From contig CM040094.1 in assembly GCA_022496805.1 (NCBI GenBank), positions 7,587,501 to 7,651,500 of the forward strand: a DNA stretch of 64,000 bases. The letters are read 5' to 3'. A model generated the notes under the pieces. It was not told the DNA's origin. It saw nothing but the letters and a program-made list of their open reading frames with translations, and searched no databases. This DNA is from Pohlia nutans. Taxonomy: Eukaryota > Streptophyta > Bryopsida > Bryales > Mniaceae. This document shows positions 36,874 through 48,249 of the stretch, one piece after another; the first letter of the stretch is position 1; every line of letters begins with the position of its first letter. A program made the position numbers and the translations under genes.

Positions 36874-38398
36874 CCAAAATCAGAACAGGTGTACGTTTTG
36901 ACCCCCAAAATATCAAGAAGCTAGAGTCTATGCCCTCTTTTAGTGTAACCGAAATCAAAGCAAATAGTGAACTCAATACCCTCCAACTTCAATTTTAGAC
37001 ACGAGGTCCAAGTTGTCAGAGCCACTAATCAAACCAATCACCTAATTATATTTCAAGTTTGCTACATGCCTTGCCATTATCTCAAATTGGATGTGGGCCA
37101 TCACCTCAAAACCTTGGCTCTCTTTGAACTCACCTTAGTCTCAGTTTTTTCTCCTTTGTAACGGCAAAACTAGTTTACACTCCTTTCTATTTTGAATTCT
37201 TTGGAAACCTTGTCAATTTGCTTAGTTGCCTTAGGTACAGGTCAGACTCACCTCACCTAACATGTGTTTTCTGATTTTCTCTTCTTTTCAGTTAACTCTA
37301 TTATTTTAGGTAGAACCCTCCAAGAATCTGGCTATGCTTTCATCAGGAAAATAAATTGCAGTGGTGCTAAAACCTTAATTTCTAATGTCCCAAGAGACCA
37401 CAATGTGGTTCCTTGTGTACTCAAGCAAACTGCCACATCCAATTTCAACATTTTTAATAAATACTCTTTTTTTTGGATACATCTTCTTCTAATCTTTCCA
37501 ATGATGTAACTCATACTTCAAAATGATCATCCATGAACTAGTTATAAAATCCAAAAGGCATTGCTTTCATTTTCATTCAAATTTAGTGCATAATTATGAG
37601 AACTTCTTAACCAATGATACAAGCGTTTTAAAGTAAAAAGTGAGATTTGTCAAAAAATAAAGTGTATAGTATGTAAAACATTTGCCATTACTAGGCCATT
37701 AATACTATATAATAATTACGAAAAAAGTCTAAACAAATTTAAATGGACTCATTTCAAAATCTTTGGAGTCTTTGCACCATATTACATATTATAATGGAAT
37801 CTTTAGGAATCTCTTGGGAATGATCCTAGAATCTTTTTGAAAATTTCCCACCCTTGAATTTCCCCATGGTGCTCATTGTGTAATGTTATAGACATCCCCG
37901 CTTGGATTTTAATTTTAATTTTTTCTTTCAACAAATAAACCAAATTATAATTCTTACTATTTTTGTCATTTCTTCACACCTCAATCTAATACACGGCCCA
38001 ATTCAGCAATGAAATTATTTACAGCATTTATGTTACTTTGATTGTAATAGCTAATAACATTTCAAACTATATTTTTCAAAAAAGTAAACAATTTCTTTGA
38101 GAAAATTAAAAGATATTAACATCCGAGCCTAAGTTTTCAACCACGGGTGGGAGAAAAATATCAAGAAAAATAATTTAAAACCTTATAATCTTGAATTCTA
38201 CTCCTAAAAGGACATTCAAAACTACACATTCAAAACTACACAGGTATATTTCCTAACGGACCTCTTTAAGATCCATCAGTATGTTCATCAATATAAATGT
38301 TCAAAATATTTCATTTGATTTATTTCTAAATATCTCATCCTAGAAGGATCTAAGTGCTTATCAACACCAAGGGCCTTTAGAGTTTAAACATTTATCCA
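36874..38398. other. AT-rich intergenic DNA
   Basis: Short open frames (36967-37161, 37264-37509) resemble fragments of retrotransposon sequence only vaguely and cannot be supported. Nothing else is recognised. Confidence 0.45.
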
Positions 38399-38560
38399 TG
38401 ATGTACAAAGTCAAACTCTATTTTCTCATTTGTCATGCACTTTTTGCATAGTGGACTTCTTGCTATAGATTTTATGGAAAATTAGCTTCATGCATGTGTG
38501 AACCAATTAAAAAGGGATTGATTTGTGAAATTTGTATGCCATATTGCAACACACAATGCG
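38399..38560 (+). mobile_element. Remnant of a piggyBac left end
   Basis: The stretch 'tgatgtacaaagtc...ttttctcatttgtcatgcactttttgcatagtgg...tagattttatgg' parallels 26759-26870, the subterminal region of the intact piggyBac element. The terminal CCC and TTAA are lost. It too lies just before M1/M2 sequence. Confidence 0.55.
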
Positions 38561-38770
38561 CTATTTGAGCACTCGACCAAGTGCCCTCATTTCATGAACA
38601 CATTTGACTTTATAAAATATGTCTGAATTTTTTTTCTAACAAACAACGATTTCAATTAAAATACAGTATTAATATATCAATAACTTCGCTAAGGAATACT
38701 TGATAGTGATGAATAAATAGGCGAGCTCGTGGTCTTAGAGGAATCACCATTAACGAAATAAACCTAAAGC

Positions 38771-39044
38771 ACGCTGTGAAAAAATCCTTTACGTTGTCCG
38801 GGCGCCTCACCAGCGGGAGATACCGTGAGGAAATCGCGAGTCCCGAACGGTATCTCCCGCTGGTGAGGCGCCCGGACAACGTAAAGGATTTTTTCACAGC
38901 GTGCTTTAGGGCCGGTAGAGGCCCCCGCCCTCCGGGCCTGCACACGTTTTGAGAGACCTACGTCGCCCGTCGGGCTGGCGCCCTCCCGGGGCTCCTCCGG
39001 TCTCTCAAAACGTGTGAGGCCCTCCGGCGGGGGCCTCTACCTTT
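38771..39044. mobile_element. GC-rich double-hairpin insertion with 9-bp direct flanks
   Basis: The insert is flanked by acctaaagc on both sides (38762-38770 and 39045-39053) and interrupts module M2. It contains two adjacent palindromes. The first has 63-nt perfect arms (38763-38825 and 38848-38910, loop 22 nt); its outermost bases overlap the left flank. The second has about 43-45-nt near-perfect arms (38914-38958 and 38999-39041, loop 40 nt). Base composition is far richer in GC than the surroundings. The two insertion ends are not inverted copies of each other, so this is not an ordinary inverted-repeat transposon. It is non-coding. Confidence 0.8.
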
Positions 39045-39691
39045 ACCTAAAGCGCCGGTAGGGGGAATCGAACTCCCAACCCCCAACAAAAGCGTATTAT
39101 CAAAACCCAAAAGAGAGGATAGAAAAGGCAGTCCATTCCCAATGGCAGGTACTGCTTGATTCCTTCCTCTCTATCATATTAACTCATGCAACTTTAGTAT
39201 TATTTATACCAATGAGTGAATTCTCCGTGCTCGCAGCATTTCAAACGATCACGCAATTCTGAATGTCTTGTGCAGCTACTGACACATAGACTAAGGAACT
39301 GCGACCATTTCCTTACATGTGCCTTGCTTGTAGGAATTACGACACGCGTACAAATCACCTGCATAAGCTTAAGTTTGTCACCTACTTGTAGAAGGAAAGC
39401 GTAAATAACATGAGTCGAGTTCTGAAGCTCAGAGGGGAAAGTGAAACTCACAGAAGAATCAACACAAGGAAACCATATGAGAGCCATGAGCGGCGCAGAG
39501 CGTCTCACTGGGTTTTGAAACTCTTTTTGCAGCAGTAGTGAACTAGATGCTGCTTTCAAGCAATGGATGGCAGGAGAGTGAGTACGAATCTAGCTATCTG
39601 GTATGATCGATATGCCTGTATTTATACATTCTGTTACTATCCGACTCTAAGTGGCTCTCTGTCTGTGCTCCACGAAGAGCACCCAGCATCT

Positions 39692-39884
39692 CATTAGTAG
39701 CAGAATTGTTGTTTTTCATTCCCCACTTTGTGGAAACAGTGAACAGTGACAGAATATTGTGCCTAGATTTTTGTCTTCTTGTGACCAAAACCACTCACCA
39801 GCATCGACGCAACCCATGTGCCTGGCGCGCTTTCAATCCTTTTTCAATTTTAGTAAGTGAAAAACGACACATTTCCTACTCTTG
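39692..39884 (-). mobile_element. CACTA-type miniature element, degenerate, reverse copy of the 12.2 kb family
   Basis: It starts CATTAGTAGCAGAATTG and includes 'tttttcattccccactttgtgg'; it ends 'aaaaacgacacatttcctac'. The interior ('ttcttgtgaccaaaaccact') is the reverse of 12174-12366. It splits the phrase 'cagcatctcat|gacgtg' seen whole at 22522 and 24754. The end bases have decayed, so the limits are approximate. Confidence 0.75.
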
Positions 39885-40150
39885 ACGTGTAGCTGATGAC
39901 GACGGAGCAGAGGCAACAGCGTCCGACAATGGGTCGCCACCCCCACCATTCTAACACCCCACTATTCTAGGTTGAGGCATCTGGAAACATTCAGGGATGC
40001 AAATGAGCCACGGACTGCTCCTCTTCCTTAATTGAATCCTAACGTTGAATGTGGTTTGTGAAAATGTATGTTTCATGCACTCCTTTTATTATGCAGGAGC
40101 ACAGTTAGTACTGTTATTATTATTAGTTCAAATCAATTTAGTTTCCTTAA

Positions 40151-40692
40151 CCCTTAGACGCGCTCGCGTCCAGAATCTGGACGATGGATGATTCTGGACG
40201 CGCGTCCCTTCACCATGCAGGGGATGTTTTTCATCCATTCAATTTTTTAAAAAGTTCTTGTGCTAGTCGGTTACCATTTGTACAGTACGGATCTTCAAGA
40301 TAAGATATTGAGAGTTTTTGAAAAATAGCAAAAGTGGTTTATGTCACGTTTCATTCTTAGTTCAAAAAGTGAGACCTTAAACATGATTTTCCATAATAAG
40401 AAGAATCAAATAGTGAAAACCATACCATCTTGTAGTACATGTTATTCCAATTTCATTACAATATTTTTAAAAATTTAAATGTTAATTTTGGATTTTTAAT
40501 TGAATTTCAAGACAAAACCTTGCAAAATTAATTAAAAAATATTAATAAAAAATATGATGAATCCAACCGTACAGATGTGATCTTCACATTCACGTTTACA
40601 ACTTTTCTTTCTACATCAACTCCATTTTCGGTTTTCATCAAACATTTTATAACGAATCTTTGAAAACATTGTTGAATCGGGACCTTAAAGGG
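40151..40692 (+). mobile_element. piggyBac-type miniature element, second family (TTAA)
   Basis: It runs from CCCTTAGACGCGC to CCTTAAAGGG between TTAA at 40147-40150 and 40693-40696. The left end holds a hairpin: GCGCGTCCAGAATC and its complement around 40160-40210. The 542-bp element interrupts module M4/M5 (uninterrupted near 36004 and 22935). The fragment at 15842 is a relative. Confidence 0.85.
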
Positions 40693-40905
40693 TTAAATCC
40701 TTTTGGCAAATGATAGAGGATTATTTCTGAGTTACATTATTGAACCATAATTGCACTCTAAATGAACAAGTTATGAGTATTCAAAGTGTTGAACATTGGT
40801 TCACCATAACTTCACACCAGGCTTCACGTTCGGAATGATGGTGTGAACATGTTCATCTTTGTTTTAGGTAAGAGTGGGGTAAATTTCGATTAGAGATGTA
40901 ATTTT

Positions 40906-41169
40906 TGTAATACCAGTAAAGAGAAACGAGAATACCAAGTGATACGAGATAACTTTACTAAAAGGTACACGTTGCATATATACACGGAGTACACCTAACT
41001 GCATTACTACATATCTACTAATTAACCACTACCTACATTAGGTGTACATTGATCGTCATCTCAAGACGATACGATTTGATACATTTGGTGGTGTCAGATT
41101 GACCATACTCTTGTTCCTTCCAATATACATCCAGGAGATAGAGTTACTATATACATTCAGTATCCAACA
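40906..41169 (-). repeat. Copia 3' LTR
   Basis: It is 264 bp and ends in TG/CA. By hand alignment it differs from the 5' LTR at about 14 positions and lacks that LTR's internal duplication. Divergence at this level means an insertion that is not recent. Confidence 0.95.
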
Positions 41170-41182
41170 CCTCCCCTCGGGA
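41170..41182 (-). promoter_or_regulatory. Copia polypurine tract
   Basis: Directly inside the 3' LTR the minus strand reads tcccgaggggagg, the expected plus-strand primer site for reverse transcription. Confidence 0.85.
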
Positions 41183-41255
41183 CCGGCTAGGGTTTGCTAC
41201 TTAGGTCACGGTGGATACTCCAGGGTTAGATGATAGTCGTAGTACAGGCAGTTCC

Positions 41256-41693
41256 ATGGCGGATCTAGTAAGCCTTTGGGAAGCGCTGATTTTGATCGTG
41301 TTGTCTGTGGGGTTGTTCCTCAGACAATTAGCAAACTGGCTGGTGCTATGGGTGCACAAAAATCAACCCGAGCGACCTCCTTCTCCTGTACATGAGCTAG
41401 CTTCTATATCTGTAGTTAGGGATGATCCCATCTATGGTAATTCTTCCTCCCCTGAATCTGTGGTTGGACAGCCTATATATTTCTACAAATTCGATGTTGA
41501 ACAAGTTTCTCCTTTCCCGGCTCAAATGGCCTGGAGTCGGTTGTCTATGAGTAAGCCATCATCCCGTGTTGCTTCTCCAACCGATATAGAGTGGCATGCT
41601 CAAAACTTCTGTCGTCTTGATGCTCGAGGTTATCGTGTTGCTGCTCGGAGGAACAGATGGCGATTTCTCTCTTTCCGTAAGCGAGTCCAATAA
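41256..41693 (+). CDS. Antisense ORF near the 3' end of the Copia element, putative membrane protein
   Basis: A 145-residue frame opens at ATG 41256 on the strand opposite to pol, between the polypurine tract and RNase H. Near the N-terminus it has a strong hydrophobic helix (about residues 8-30, with LILIVLSVGLFL). A Pro/Ser-rich middle and a basic Arg-rich C-terminus (AARRNRWRFLSFRKRV) follow. I recognise no family. Extra ORFs between pol and the 3' LTR, including antisense ones, are known in some plant LTR elements, chiefly of the Ty3 type; in Copia they are less usual. An in-frame GTG start at 41211 would lengthen it by 15 residues. The absence of stops, while pol next to it has one, suggests either chance or late selection. 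Confidence 0.45.
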   Translation: MADLVSLWEALILIVLSVGLFLRQLANWLVLWVHKNQPERPPSPVHELASISVVRDDPIYGNSSSPESVVGQPIYFYKFDVEQVSPFPAQMAWSRLSMSKPSSRVASPTDIEWHAQNFCRLDARGYRVAARRNRWRFLSFRKRVQ

Positions 41694-41835
41694 CAGGTGA
41701 CGCACTTCAAAATTCTCCTTGCAGAAGACATGCAAGAGTTCGAACAAGGAAGGCATGGATGCATTTGGCCAGTTCCCAGTTATATCTCCCTGAGAGACTG
41801 TCCTCCTGACTATACAATTAGCCCTTCTTACTATG

Positions 41836-43332
41836 TTATTGAATAGTATCTATGAGTCCTAATTGGCTCCTTAGTTTTTCGAATTGAGATCTTCCTAGTG
41901 CTTTACTGAAGAGATCTGCTACTTGGTCAACCGTAGAAACGTGTTGTAAATCTATAGTCTTGGCTAAGACTTGTTCTCTGATGTAGTTATATTGAACTTC
42001 TATGTGTTTGGTTCTAGTATGAAATACATGATTATGTACTATTTTTACGCTACTTTGGTTGTCGCAATGAATTATTGTAGGTTTGAGGATATTTTCTACT
42101 CGTAATTCCTCTAATAATTTCCGCAACGATACAACTTCTTTAGTGCTGTCACACATGATCCTATACTGAGCTTCTGTGGAACTTAACGAGACGGTTGGTT
42201 GCTTACTACTCTTCCACGTGATTGGTGTAGAGCCGAGTCTGAATAAGTAGCCACCTGTTGATTTTCAGTCTTCCAGGTCGCCTGCCCAATCAGCGTCGCA
42301 GAAGCCAGATAACTTGTTATCCTCCCCTCGACGGTAGATTAGGCCCAAATTCATTGTACCACGAAGATATCGGAGAATATGACGTGTTGCAGCCATGTGG
42401 GGTTGCTGGGGGGCGGAGCCATAACGACTTAGAAGGCCGAACGCATAGACAACATCTTTCCGGATGATCTTCAAGAATAGCAGTTTTCCGACCAGACGTC
42501 TGTACTCGGCAGCATCGGCAAGAGGTGCTCCCATATCACGTTGCAGCTTAACGCCATGCAATATGGGAACTGTGGTTGGGTTGCAATCAGCCATGCCGAA
42601 TTCATCAAGTATTTGACTGATGTAGCCTCGTAGTGTGAGAACGAGCCCTGCATCAGTAAAAAGAAACTCGACCCCTAATGAAAAATTGAGAAGACCCAAA
42701 TTGGTCATATCAAATCGATCTAGTAATTGGGACCGAATCATGTCAATGCAAGAGACAAAATTGCCTGCTAGATAGACATCATCTACATAGAGCAGCAAGA
42801 TGGCAATCTGATCATCTTGAACTATATAATTGAGATTGGGGTCAGAACTGGATTGATGTAAACCTAATTCTTTGATGGAGTTGTCAAACTTTGTATGCCA
42901 CGCGCGGGGAGCTTGTTTAAGCCCATAAAGAGTTTTGCGGAGGCGGCATACTTTGTTGGTTTGCCCGCCAATCTTGAAGCCATGAGGCTGTTGAACAAAC
43001 ACCTCCTCTTCAAGGTCCCCATTTAGAAACGCGCTCTTAACGTCAAGGTGATAGATTGGCCAGTTTTTGTGACAACATAGGGCCGTGACTGCACGAATGG
43101 TGTCCCATTTGGCCACGGGGGCAAATGTCTCGGAAAAGTCAAAGCCGACACGCTGTTCGAAGCCCTTAGCCACCAATCGGACTTTTAATTTTGCCGTAGA
43201 GCCATCGGCATTTGGCTTAGATTTAAAAATCCACTTGGTGGTAATTGACGTCAGTCCGGGGGACAATCCACCAAGTCCCAAGTATGATTGCGCACAATAG
43301 AGTCCATTTCTTGTTGCATGGCGGGGTGCCAA
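41836..43332 (-). pseudogene. Copia reverse transcriptase and RNase H, broken
   Basis: Reverse transcriptase runs from TTKWIFKSKPNADGS through KSAFLNGDLEEEVFVQQP and the catalytic box YVDD. RNase H follows with TEAQY, IHCDNQSSVKI and RTKHIEVQY. A TGA stop replaces the expected Arg codon between GDLED and KSTGGYLF near 42264, just inside RNase H. At the 5' end the frame is shifted near 43265, where the WDLV-type linker continues in another frame. RNase H ends near 41836. Both lesions make the polyprotein non-functional. Confidence 0.92.
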
Positions 43333-43454
43333 CCTAGATGTTAGAGCGCCTCACTTCCACACTGTCAGGTTCTGGAACCATAGCAACATTGCCTATGAAG
43401 TAATCCTTTAGTATATTTGGAGGCTTACCAGCATTAGTGCGATTGGGTCGAGAG

Positions 43455-44169
43455 TTATGTATTGAATTTGTCGCTCCTAGTAGTAGAGCAGCACAGCGTT
43501 GATAGACTCTGGAGGGGGTGATGTCGAGTTAACTTCTGGATACGGATCCAGAGAAGCCGGAGAGTCCAGTTTGGGCACGATGTTGTCCTCGCACTGGGCG
43601 TGGGACCCTCGTCCTGACGATCCTGCTGGATGGGTCTTGACGCCTGCTGGTGGGGCTTGTCCAATGTGGACTTTGGTGTAGACTCAGAGTCTATGGGAGT
43701 CGGCCATGAGAAAAGTGGCGATGCAGAAACAGTTGCTGGTAGCTGGTAAAACATGACATTTTCTTGGATGTAAACATCTTTCGAGACTAATATTCGACGA
43801 AGCGTGGGGTAGTAGCATCGATAGCCTTTGGTGGAGGCGTCATACCCGAGTAGAACAGACTTCAGAGCACGCGGTGCAAGCTTGGAGAGGTGTGGCCTTA
43901 CATCTGTGATGAACGTAATAGATCCAATAACTCGCAAGTGGCTAAGACGTCTTCTGCTTGCGCCGTGCCAGACTCCTTGCCTCCTCTTCGGTGACTGCAG
44001 CACTCGCAGCTGCGTTGTCTGTCGACTGATCCACACCCAGAATCAGTTGTCCCGGATTGGGAACTACGACATCCCACAGGTCTTCTTTCTGCAAGACATT
44101 TCTGATCCTAAACTTCCAGACAGAATAATTGGACACTCTACTCAACTTGGAGGACTCGCCCAGATTCAC
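43455..44169 (-). pseudogene. Copia gag start fused to integrase C-terminus by an internal deletion
   Basis: From 44169 the frame gives a gag N-terminus (SNYSVWKFRIRNVLQKEDLWDVV). It stops near 43940 at LARRKQKTS, and directly after that another frame reads HLRVIGSITF and then APRALKSVLLGYDASTKGYRCY, which is the integrase C-terminal region. About two kilobases that normally lie between them (rest of gag, protease, integrase core with its DDE triad) are missing. Confidence 0.85.
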
Positions 44170-44250
44170 ATGCTCGGTGTATCATGCTATGGTTAATCTA
44201 CATCTTGCTAATCACGATCGGGTTCACTCTACGGAAGGTATTTGGTGTTT

Positions 44251-44262
44251 GCTCTGATACCA
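44251..44262 (-). promoter_or_regulatory. Copia primer-binding site for initiator tRNA-Met
   Basis: Immediately inside the 5' LTR the minus strand reads TGGTATCAGAGC, the classic site complementary to the 3' end of initiator tRNA-Met. Confidence 0.95.
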
Positions 44263-44598
44263 TGTAAAACCAGTAAAGAGAAACGAGAATACCAAGTGAT
44301 ACGAGATAACTTTACTGAAAGGTACACGTTGCATATATACACGGAGTACACCTAACTGCATTAGTGCATATCTACTAATTAACGACTACCTACATTAGGT
44401 GTACACTGATTGTCATCTCAAGACGATACGATTTGATACATTCGGTGGTGTCAGAATAACCACACTCTTGTTCCTTCCTATATACATCCAGGAGACAGAG
44501 TTACTGTATACATTCGGTGGTGTCAGAATAACCACACTCTTGTTCCTTCCTATATACATCCAGGAGACAGAGTTACTGTATACATTCAGTATCCAACA
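44263..44598 (-). repeat. Copia 5' LTR with internal 72-bp duplication
   Basis: It is 336 bp, longer than the other LTR because a roughly 72-bp piece ('tacattcggtggtgtcagaa' onward) is present twice in tandem. The duplication must have arisen after insertion, since both LTRs are copied from one template. Confidence 0.95.
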
Positions 44599-44826
44599 AT
44601 TTTAAACAATGGTTATCATGGATATGAAGTCATGTGCCTAGTCCATAGAGGATTATCAATGGAGTTCTCTTATCATGACAATCCACATGACATGCTCTTG
44701 TTTTACACACTATGTGTACATTGTTAAGATCTATCTATTGTGTGTACATTTTCCATGCTCATGTTGTTGAACTCTATCCAATGACATGCTCTTGTTTTAC
44801 ACATTGTGTGTACATTGTTCATAGAT

Positions 44827-45333
44827 GTTGGCAACTTTGGAATGTACAGGTGTGCTCTCAAATTGATGCGAGGGACGATGAGGAACTGAACGCTCTGGGG
44901 TAGATCGGTGCGGGGAGGTGAAGGTATGGCGGGTTACTAGTTGAGCAGAGCCGTGCGAGCTCTCTCAGCTATGACGATTTTGTAATGCAGACCTGTGGAG
45001 TTTGAACCTTGACATGATGAATTTGTGATGGGCTGGGCCATCAACGGAATCGGTGATGTACGGCATGCTGGGGTGTCTGAAAGCACAGATCTAGATCTCA
45101 CTGATCTAGACCTCCTCAAGCGATTAAGGTGAGTGTTGCATCTTATGTAATTGTTGGACCGCTTTACAATGAGTGTTGCATTGTGATGAGAACAAGCTGG
45201 GCTGCTCTCTCCTTCTTTCCATCACCGATTAGCAAGTACAGCATGCGCCCGGTTTAACACTCCACAGATCTGAGGAAACAAGTCATCACAAAGCCAGATC
45301 TGAAACCTCCCCAACCCGTGAACCAGAATCGAC
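44827..45333. other. Start of unknown element, 5' non-coding part
   Basis: Homology to the repeat array stops at about 44826. What follows, up to the first long frame at 45334, holds no recognised feature, and the left end of the element could not be defined. Confidence 0.4.
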
Positions 45334-48249
45334 ATGACAACAAATCAACAATACAGGCTTGGATCCTTTCCCGTAACCTTCACATTGTTTCTTCTTTCTC
45401 TCTGTACACCTTGCATTACTCCTGCTCATGCTAATCCCACAGATACTAACCAGTATGACAATAACCGCAATATGTACGCTACGCCCTCTCACACATTGTT
45501 TCTAATCCAACATTGTATCCTTAGTTTCGATGTTCCAGCCACAGATGCGAAACGTGGTAAGCCGCCAAACACAAGCTACCTCCGACACAGTGCAAACACT
45601 GAGCAGCCCCAACATAGAACAATGTTGCAGCACTGCCCAACCGACAACCTGAAATCAAACCATGATTGCAACACCATCACCAAGCCTACTCAGGTAAATT
45701 TTCTCAACTGTAACCCCCCAGCTTTCCAGACTTCTAGCCCGGCAAGCAACAGACCATGCAGCAACCAGGTTAGAAAAGCTAACGCAGGAATCGAAGAAAA
45801 CAACAACAATGCAAGCAAATTCAGCTGCAACCATCCCTTCTTCGTAAGGAACGCTGCGAAACGCAAGAAGGTGGGTAGCTGCAAGCCAACAACGACTGTG
45901 CAAACATCAACGGAAGAATGGACAACCACCTGTGACAGGAGCCAAAATCCAGACCAACGTTGCCGGGGGAACAGAGGCCGGTGCAGCCGCAGAGCACAAC
46001 GGCAACTTCACTGCCGACACCAGCGTCAACTTCAGCACACCGCAGGCATCCTAACTCGAAGGCAGCAATTCAAAGGCAGCCCGCAGACAACAACGGCATC
46101 GAAACGCTTAGGGTGCATCCACAACGGTGAAGAATGTCAAGATGCATTGAATCATGCATGGAGCGTCGTCATCAGAACGTGCAGCAGAGCTTCGGCGTCG
46201 GAGCGTACAGCAGGGAGCGTCGACATCGAAAGTCGCAGGCAGCAACGGCATCGCAATTGCGACAAACCTCGGCAGCAAATAAATCGACCTACCCCGACCC
46301 TGCTCCGCAACTCACCAACAACATCTCCGACCGTCGCTCGACCATCGCTCGACCATGGCTCCAAAACAATGCGCCCACAACGCATCCGCTCAATGCCGTG
46401 CACGCTCTATGCGGTGCACTCCTCAACGCCGCTCATCGTTCAACGTTCATCGACCGTTGCTCAAATCAGCCCCAAGAATCCCGCTAGCCAGGTACGCCCT
46501 AAAATCATGCTGCAACTGAACAGGTCGTCGACACGCAAACCCTCAAACTCTGACAACGCCAAGCAACCAGCTTCGTCGCCCTGCCCAACAACGAACTTGG
46601 CCCACTAGCCAACGAATCAAAGCATGCGTGAGACACGATGGAGGTGTAGGCGTACACTTGGGAAGGCAACAGCTCACGCCAAGATGCTCCATACCAAGCG
46701 CGTCGCTGCTAACTTGTGGAATCAAAAGCCCCAAGCCCCGCAAGAAACAAAAAACAGAAAGAATGACGACAAAACCACCGTCCTGCAGCAGCTTCTTCGC
46801 TGCCCGCTCGCCAAGGCTTGGCTGCTCTTCATTCAAACTTGCGCGTCTGCTGCCAAAACCAACGCGCTGCCCTCCCACTACAGGACAAGCCTGCGCAATT
46901 TGACCAACCCTATTTGGCATACGAGACAGCACAAGCCACACGAGGACGGCCCAAGTGGCCCACGTCCTAAGGATATCGACACCAAAGACAAAAACAAGCC
47001 GGCTCCTAAGCACAGGAATCCAGGAGGAGCACACAAAACTCTAACACCGCACTGCTGGACATCCCAAAATCAAGCAAACGACACACCGCCCAACCTTGCT
47101 ACCCACGATGTGTTCAATCAACACACCAAAAGTGCATCTGGAGCCACTTCCCCAGAAACCAGCGCAGCCCCGAACGCCAAGCTCCACCACCGTTCATACA
47201 ATAAGACTCAACCCCTTCGACGAGTCCATCATCCAACCTCCCTGCAGAAACTCCTGTCTACTCCCGAATGCATATTTTTCCATCGGCAGGAGAGCCTTGT
47301 TCGTTTTAGCTGTCATCTTAGAGAAGATTGTTACCCCTCCAGTAGATTCAGAGTCGATGGTAGCAGGCAGGAATCAGCAGCCTCAGTAGAATTAAAGTGG
47401 TCACCAAAAGAAGCCCAGCTGAGGAGTGGAGCGAGGCTGGAGGTCATCACCAACACAGCTCGAAGGAGAACGACAAGCCTAGGAGTAGTGGAGAGCGGCC
47501 TTCACCAACAAAGGAGATCGGTGGAGAGAAGACTGCGACGCCAACAGAAGCTGTGGACGAGGAGTGCGACCAGCAGCCTTGGAGGAGCAACTGCTGGACA
47601 TCCCCAACTTACGTGCCATTGCAAACACGACATCAGACGCCGCAGTACAACTGACTACCGTTCAACAACCACATTCCGAGCATCCCTCTCAGGTTATTTT
47701 ATCTGTACTAGTATTCCTCATACTGCCATCTCTATTGCTTATTATGAAAGCAACATCTACTGTATGAAAACAAATATGAATGGGGAAATGGCCCCTAGAA
47801 ATGCCCACAATGCTCGTTGTATGAAATTAGTTGATAGTTCTCTTTGTTTTAATCTAGCTAGAAATTTTTGTTGTACTATTAGCAAACCCACCAATAATTA
47901 TCTAGTAGACATGAATGTTTGGTTAAATTGCATACATGTTCCCAATGGCAATAGTATAGACGATATGCCCCTTACTTTTAGCAAGTACCAATTATTTTTT
48001 AAGAAGAGATGTTATACCAATCTTGTTTATGTTAGAAGGTTAGTTTTTTACACAAACCAGCGTTCGTTGCACAAAAAACAATACTACAATAACTTTGTTA
48101 ACAATGATACAAACATCTTCTTCTCAAAAGTTATACTCCGTGCGGCCCCACAAATTAAGTTGTGGGGAGGAGCAAACTCTGAGGTTACAAGAAGAAACTC
48201 TATTTTTCAAAATTTCACCCTTTTGACAAATAAAACTTGTATTTTCAGA
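45334..48249 (+). other. Long open stretch of uncertain coding status
   Basis: One frame stays open from 45334 to 48249 apart from TAG at 46606-46608, and continues in phase into the ORF1-like gene. The predicted product is rich in Thr, Asn, Gln, Pro and Cys, has no domain, and looks like the translation of an A/C-rich, T-poor strand in which stop codons are scarce. The first 33 residues (LGSFPVTFTLFLLSLC ... PAHA) resemble a signal peptide, which may be chance. It is most likely the 5' region of the element that encodes the downstream ORF. Confidence 0.35.

Larger units (their letters stand above)
40906..44598 (-). mobile_element. Ty1/Copia LTR retrotransposon, internally deleted, atttt duplication
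   Basis: The LTRs start TG and end CA. The 5-bp duplication atttt lies at 40901-40905 and 44599-44603. The uninterrupted site 'gagatgtaattttaaacaat' is seen at 23143-23162. Reading on the minus strand: 5' LTR, a tRNA-Met primer site, a gag start, then a deletion that removes most of gag, protease and the integrase core, followed by the integrase C-terminus, reverse transcriptase, RNase H, a polypurine tract and the 3' LTR. An extra plus-strand ORF lies near the 3' end. The domain order integrase-RT-RNase H defines Copia. Confidence 0.96.
38655..44826. repeat. Tandem repeat cluster 3, split by four insertions
   Basis: The modules are M1 end (38655-38703), M2 (38700-38770 plus 39045-39345), M3 (39346-39691), M4 (39885-40146) and M5 (40697-40905 plus 44599-44826). 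Between the pieces sit a double-hairpin insert, a CACTA element, a piggyBac miniature element and a Copia element. Homology to M5 ends near 44826 at 'tacattgttca', where unrelated sequence starts. Confidence 0.75.

Noticed and set aside
46543..47034. 163-residue minus-strand ORF
   Set aside because: It is the complement of the long plus-strand open stretch, with no recognisable features.
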